Source of the DNA: Rodentolepis nana
Taxonomy: Eukaryota; Platyhelminthes; Cestoda; Cyclophyllidea; Hymenolepididae
Direction: 5' to 3'
Assembly (NCBI GenBank): GCA_900617975.1
Contig: UZAE01012974.1
Span: 16,611 to 28,494 of the forward strand
DNA length: 11,884 nucleotides
The translations under genes were made by a program, and so were the position numbers. Under the pieces are notes generated by a model, which was given only the letters and a program-made list of their open reading frames with translations, ran no database searches and was not told the origin of the DNA. This document shows, in pieces, positions 9,701 to 11,884 of the stretch (positions within the stretch are counted from its first letter, which is position 1; the number at the start of each line of letters is the position of its first letter).

Positions 9701-9732
9701 CTTCATTTGTTTTGGCCGTCGACTATCCAGTG
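9701..9732 (-). CDS. Unrecognised protein, possible 32-nt micro-exon
   Basis: The acceptor is CATTTTCCCAATTTAG|CAC and the donor is AAG|GTAAAT. It encodes LDSRRPKQMK after completing a split codon. Entry phase 1 agrees with the donor of the upstream exon (AAGA|GTAAGT), and exit phase 0 agrees with the terminal exon. The same frame remains open further 5' (FPTSRIDLRHFPN) but meets a TGA, so either the exon is this short or the longer version carries a stop. Confidence 0.45.
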
Positions 9733-10394
9733 CTAAATTGGGAAAATGGCGTAGGTCAATACGTGAAGTAGGAAATCAAGATGGTGAAATACCCATTTGA
9801 TCAATAATTTCAGTACGGAGGCTAATATTTCACTATTGTTTTATTTAGATTATTATACATGTAGAATCGGAAAGAATTTTTTAATGCATTTGATCCAGAT
9901 GTTATTTTGTTCTTTATGATTAATAAAATTCTCCATTTCCTCATTATTTTAATATGCGAGTCCAATGCGCCGGTGGTTGGTGGTGAATTCGGGTTATTTA
10001 ATTAACAAATCCGCCTAGACGAACAAATGCTAATGTCATATTGCTCTTCTAAGCCTCAGATGTTTGACCTTTTTTAATTTCTACTATTATACTCATTGTT
10101 GAAGTGAATTTGAAATGATAATAAGTGGAGTTTTTTAATTGGATACCAATTCCACTAATTGGGCGAAATGTGAAATAGCATTATCAACAAATATATAATA
10201 TTATCTAAATATTTCATTAACAATTATTTTAAGAAAATAATGATTAAGGTCAAAGATTCTATTTGAATCAGTGCTATTTAATTAATAGTAGCTAATTTTT
10301 TAAATGGTCTAGGTTGTCTTTTAGACAATTTAGTATTTAAAAGTTATATTACTTCACTTTAAAGTGAGAACAGTATTGTTTTTCGATAACTTAC
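9733..10394 (-). other. Intron of the unrecognised gene (662 nt, under the micro-exon model)
   Basis: Bounded by GTAAGT (10394) and TTTAG (9733). AT-rich. It holds a perfect 14-nt palindrome (10354-10367) and a small hairpin (10314-10328) near the donor. No further exon is seen apart from the stop-containing extension at about 9733-9822. Confidence 0.45.
10354..10367. repeat. Perfect 14-nt palindrome TCACTTTAAAGTGA
   Basis: Both strands read TCACTTTAAAGTGA with no mismatch. A 6-bp stem with a 3-nt loop (TTGTCT/AGACAA, 10314-10328) lies about 25 nt to the left. It may be a dimeric protein site, or chance in AT-rich DNA. Confidence 0.35.
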
Positions 10395-10607
10395 TCTTGC
10401 ACGACATTAGGCTAATAGCGGTTTCGGTTTTTGCCTGTGATGGTGACTGATTCAGCATTTTCCTCTCAAATGCTTCGATAGACACCATTAACTCCCTACG
10501 AAATGCCCGCCGATCCAATCGGGTGCCTTGAAATACCTCCTCCTGGCCAGAACAAATGCAATTTCCAAGATTTCTAAAAGTGGCGAAATCAGTGCCATTT
10601 ACGATTT
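10395..10607 (-). CDS. Unrecognised protein, internal coding exon
   Basis: An open minus-strand frame reads IVNGTDFATFRNLGNCICSG, EEVFQGTRLDRRAFRRELMV, then an SIEAFERKML helix-like segment and a Ser/Thr/Gln stretch ending LMSCK. It is closed by a consensus donor AAGA|GTAAGT (phase 1). The acceptor is uncertain: ATTACTAG (start 10607), CCACTTTTAG (10573) or TTCTGGCCAG (10542) are all in frame. GC content and amino-acid mix set it apart from the AT-rich flanks. Two Cys (CIC) and several Arg/Glu pairs are visible, but I recognise no family. The remainder of the gene should lie at higher coordinates. Confidence 0.55.
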
Positions 10608-11141
10608 CTAGTAATTAGTATTTAGCAGAGCGCTTAACAGAAAGTTTGAACCAGAATCTTAATCAACGTTTTTATTATCTGCTTTGGTGGAACAGTCAAA
10701 TTGATAAGTCGACCGTGGTAACTAAAGCCTCGTGAAAGCGTGGGTGCATTCAAGACTTGTTAACAGCAAGTGTCCAGACCTGTAGTAATGACTCACTTTA
10801 GTCACGTGATGCGAATGCGTATTTGTGCGTCATTTGGGACTCACATAACACATTGATTCACATATACTCATTATTTTTCAAGAAATTCATGTAACAACTG
10901 GGAGTCCTAGGGGTCTTTATGTTTTAATACATGAAAAAGCGATTTCGAAAGAGTTTGTTTCTCCATTTTATTGAAGGGATGTTACTTAAAAAATAGCTGA
11001 TTCGGTTTGACTAAATTTATTGCCAAATATGGCCTTCTTAAAATGAAATGTTATAAGGAGCTGTCAGCATTAAGCTACAGCACCAATCCACTTTTGAAAA
11101 AAAACGAGAAATACGCACGGGTTGGTCTCAGTCAGATTAAC

Positions 11142-11224
11142 ATGCGGGGACATGGTGATTTGAGGGTCTGGACACTTAGGTCAATCACAACTCCTTCCTC
11201 ATCGAGACAGATATTTATCATATT
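11142..11224 (-). CDS. Weak candidate upstream exon of the unrecognised gene
   Basis: After the acceptor TTTAAAGCAG, the minus strand reads NMINICLDEEGVVIDLSVQT then LKSPCPR before a stop. A poor donor (AT|GTTAAT) would leave phase 2, which fits the 10573 acceptor of the next exon. The residue mix looks coding, but the plus strand is also open here and the donor is weak. It may be chance. Confidence 0.2.
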
Positions 11225-11368
11225 CTGCTTTAAACCAACTAACTTTTTTTTGAAATGGCACATATTGATAGTTATCATTAGCCCTTTAGCTGACTTCGGG
11301 CTTCACAGAAGGGAGGAACATTAAAGTGAGAAAAATTCGACAAGGGAAAAGAAGAGCGATTCACAGAT

Positions 11369-11395
11369 GTAAGAGACAGAGAGACAGACACAAAG
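11369..11395. repeat. Short imperfect GACA/GAGA simple repeat
   Basis: The plus strand reads a run of AGACAGAGAGACAGACA-type units followed by a degenerate tail. On the minus strand it is a TCTG/TCTC pyrimidine tract, which inflates an apparent Ser-rich reading frame there. Confidence 0.6.
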
Positions 11396-11884
11396 GCAGA
11401 GAAAAGACTAGATGAGTACTGTGGAGGGGTCGAATAAAACATACAGTGGGGTCATGGTAGCTTGAAGTCAGAAGTCAACTGCCAGTTAATAGACTTTTTT
11501 GCCGTGTGAGTATACGTTGCCCAGGGTGCACAACGTGGAGGTAAGTCTATCGCTCACCCCTTTTTTCTCCGTCTAACTTAAATCCTACTAAATCGATTTT
11601 GAGTAAGTGCAACCTCTGTCTTGGTTTAGTGAATTGTGGCCTAGCAGCACTTAGTGTCAGATACACCACGACAATGGTAGGACTCGTTCTCATAACAGTA
11701 TTACTTAGCAAGTCACAAATGATTTTATTTTATTTAATATCTATTTATTTGTTGGATGAACTTTCAGTGCTTCTAACCGGCCACTATTCCTGCCTCAAAG
11801 ATTGCATATTTGGCCATTAAAAGGACTGAGTGGGAAAAATAAGGTCTTGAGAACAAAATAGGGCAAATTAAATCAGACCTACTT

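Larger units (their letters stand above)
10608..11884. other. Flank or introns upstream of the unrecognised gene, no confident gene
   Basis: Open frames of 105 codons (plus, 11007-11324) and 73 codons (plus, 11599-11820), and a Ser-rich 54-codon frame (minus, 11442-11278), lack splice or start context that would make them convincing. Given the minus-strand gene ending at 9474, this stretch is most likely introns or 5' parts of that gene. No RNA gene or mobile element recognised. Confidence 0.5.

Noticed and set aside
10769..11178. 13-nt inverted match (GGTCTGGACACTT) between about 10770 and 11166
   Set aside because: About one such match is expected by chance in a window this size, and there are no flanking inverted repeats or duplications.
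11007..11324. 105-codon plus-strand open frame
   Set aside because: Irregular composition that crosses low-complexity T runs, and part of it is antisense to a more protein-like minus-strand reading. No family features seen.
11599..11820. 73-codon plus-strand frame with a hydrophobic stretch
   Set aside because: T-rich composition explains it. No recognisable motif or supporting start context.

Overview
The window looks like animal (metazoan) nuclear DNA. It is AT-rich and intron-rich, with GT-AG splice sites and no bacterial gene organisation. The small introns at the 5' end of the main gene (66 and 73 nt, possibly 81 nt for one in the leader), followed by introns of 659 to 1104 nt, are a pattern I associate with parasitic flatworms. 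That assignment is an inference from gene structure, not a demonstrated fact.

Positions 482-7814 (minus strand) hold the 5' two thirds or so of a GW182/TNRC6 (gawky) gene, the scaffold of the microRNA silencing complex. I joined eight coding exons by eye. All seven junctions have GT-AG boundaries and matching phase, and the joined frame stays open for 900 codons from an ATG at 7814 to a splice donor at 481/480. The order of regions is the one expected for the family: a tryptophan-dotted Argonaute-binding region (exons 1-5), a UBA-like domain split by an intron (exons 6/7), a Gln-rich and predicted coiled-coil region (exons 6-8), and a Gly-rich linker (exon 8). The silencing domain with its RRM is not here and should lie beyond the left edge. 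A splice acceptor 47 nt upstream of the ATG indicates that the mRNA leader is also spliced, either in cis (81-nt candidate intron) or by a spliced leader.

Positions 7943-9473 hold the GW182 5' flank and the presumed 3' flank of a second gene. I see no convincing coding sequence there.

Positions 9474-10607 (minus strand) contain the 3' end of a second, unrecognised gene. It has an exon ending at 10395, a possible 32-nt micro-exon (9701-9732) and a terminal exon (9474-9632), separated by good splice sites with consistent phases. The gene is in the same orientation as GW182 and upstream of it. I could not identify the protein. Positions 10608-11884 contain only weak candidate exons and a short GACA/GAGA repeat.

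I found no CRISPR array, tRNA or rRNA gene, transposase, reverse transcriptase or viral gene. The items most worth a second look are the unlisted second gene, its micro-exon versus in-frame-TGA ambiguity, and the uORF-bearing spliced leader of GW182.
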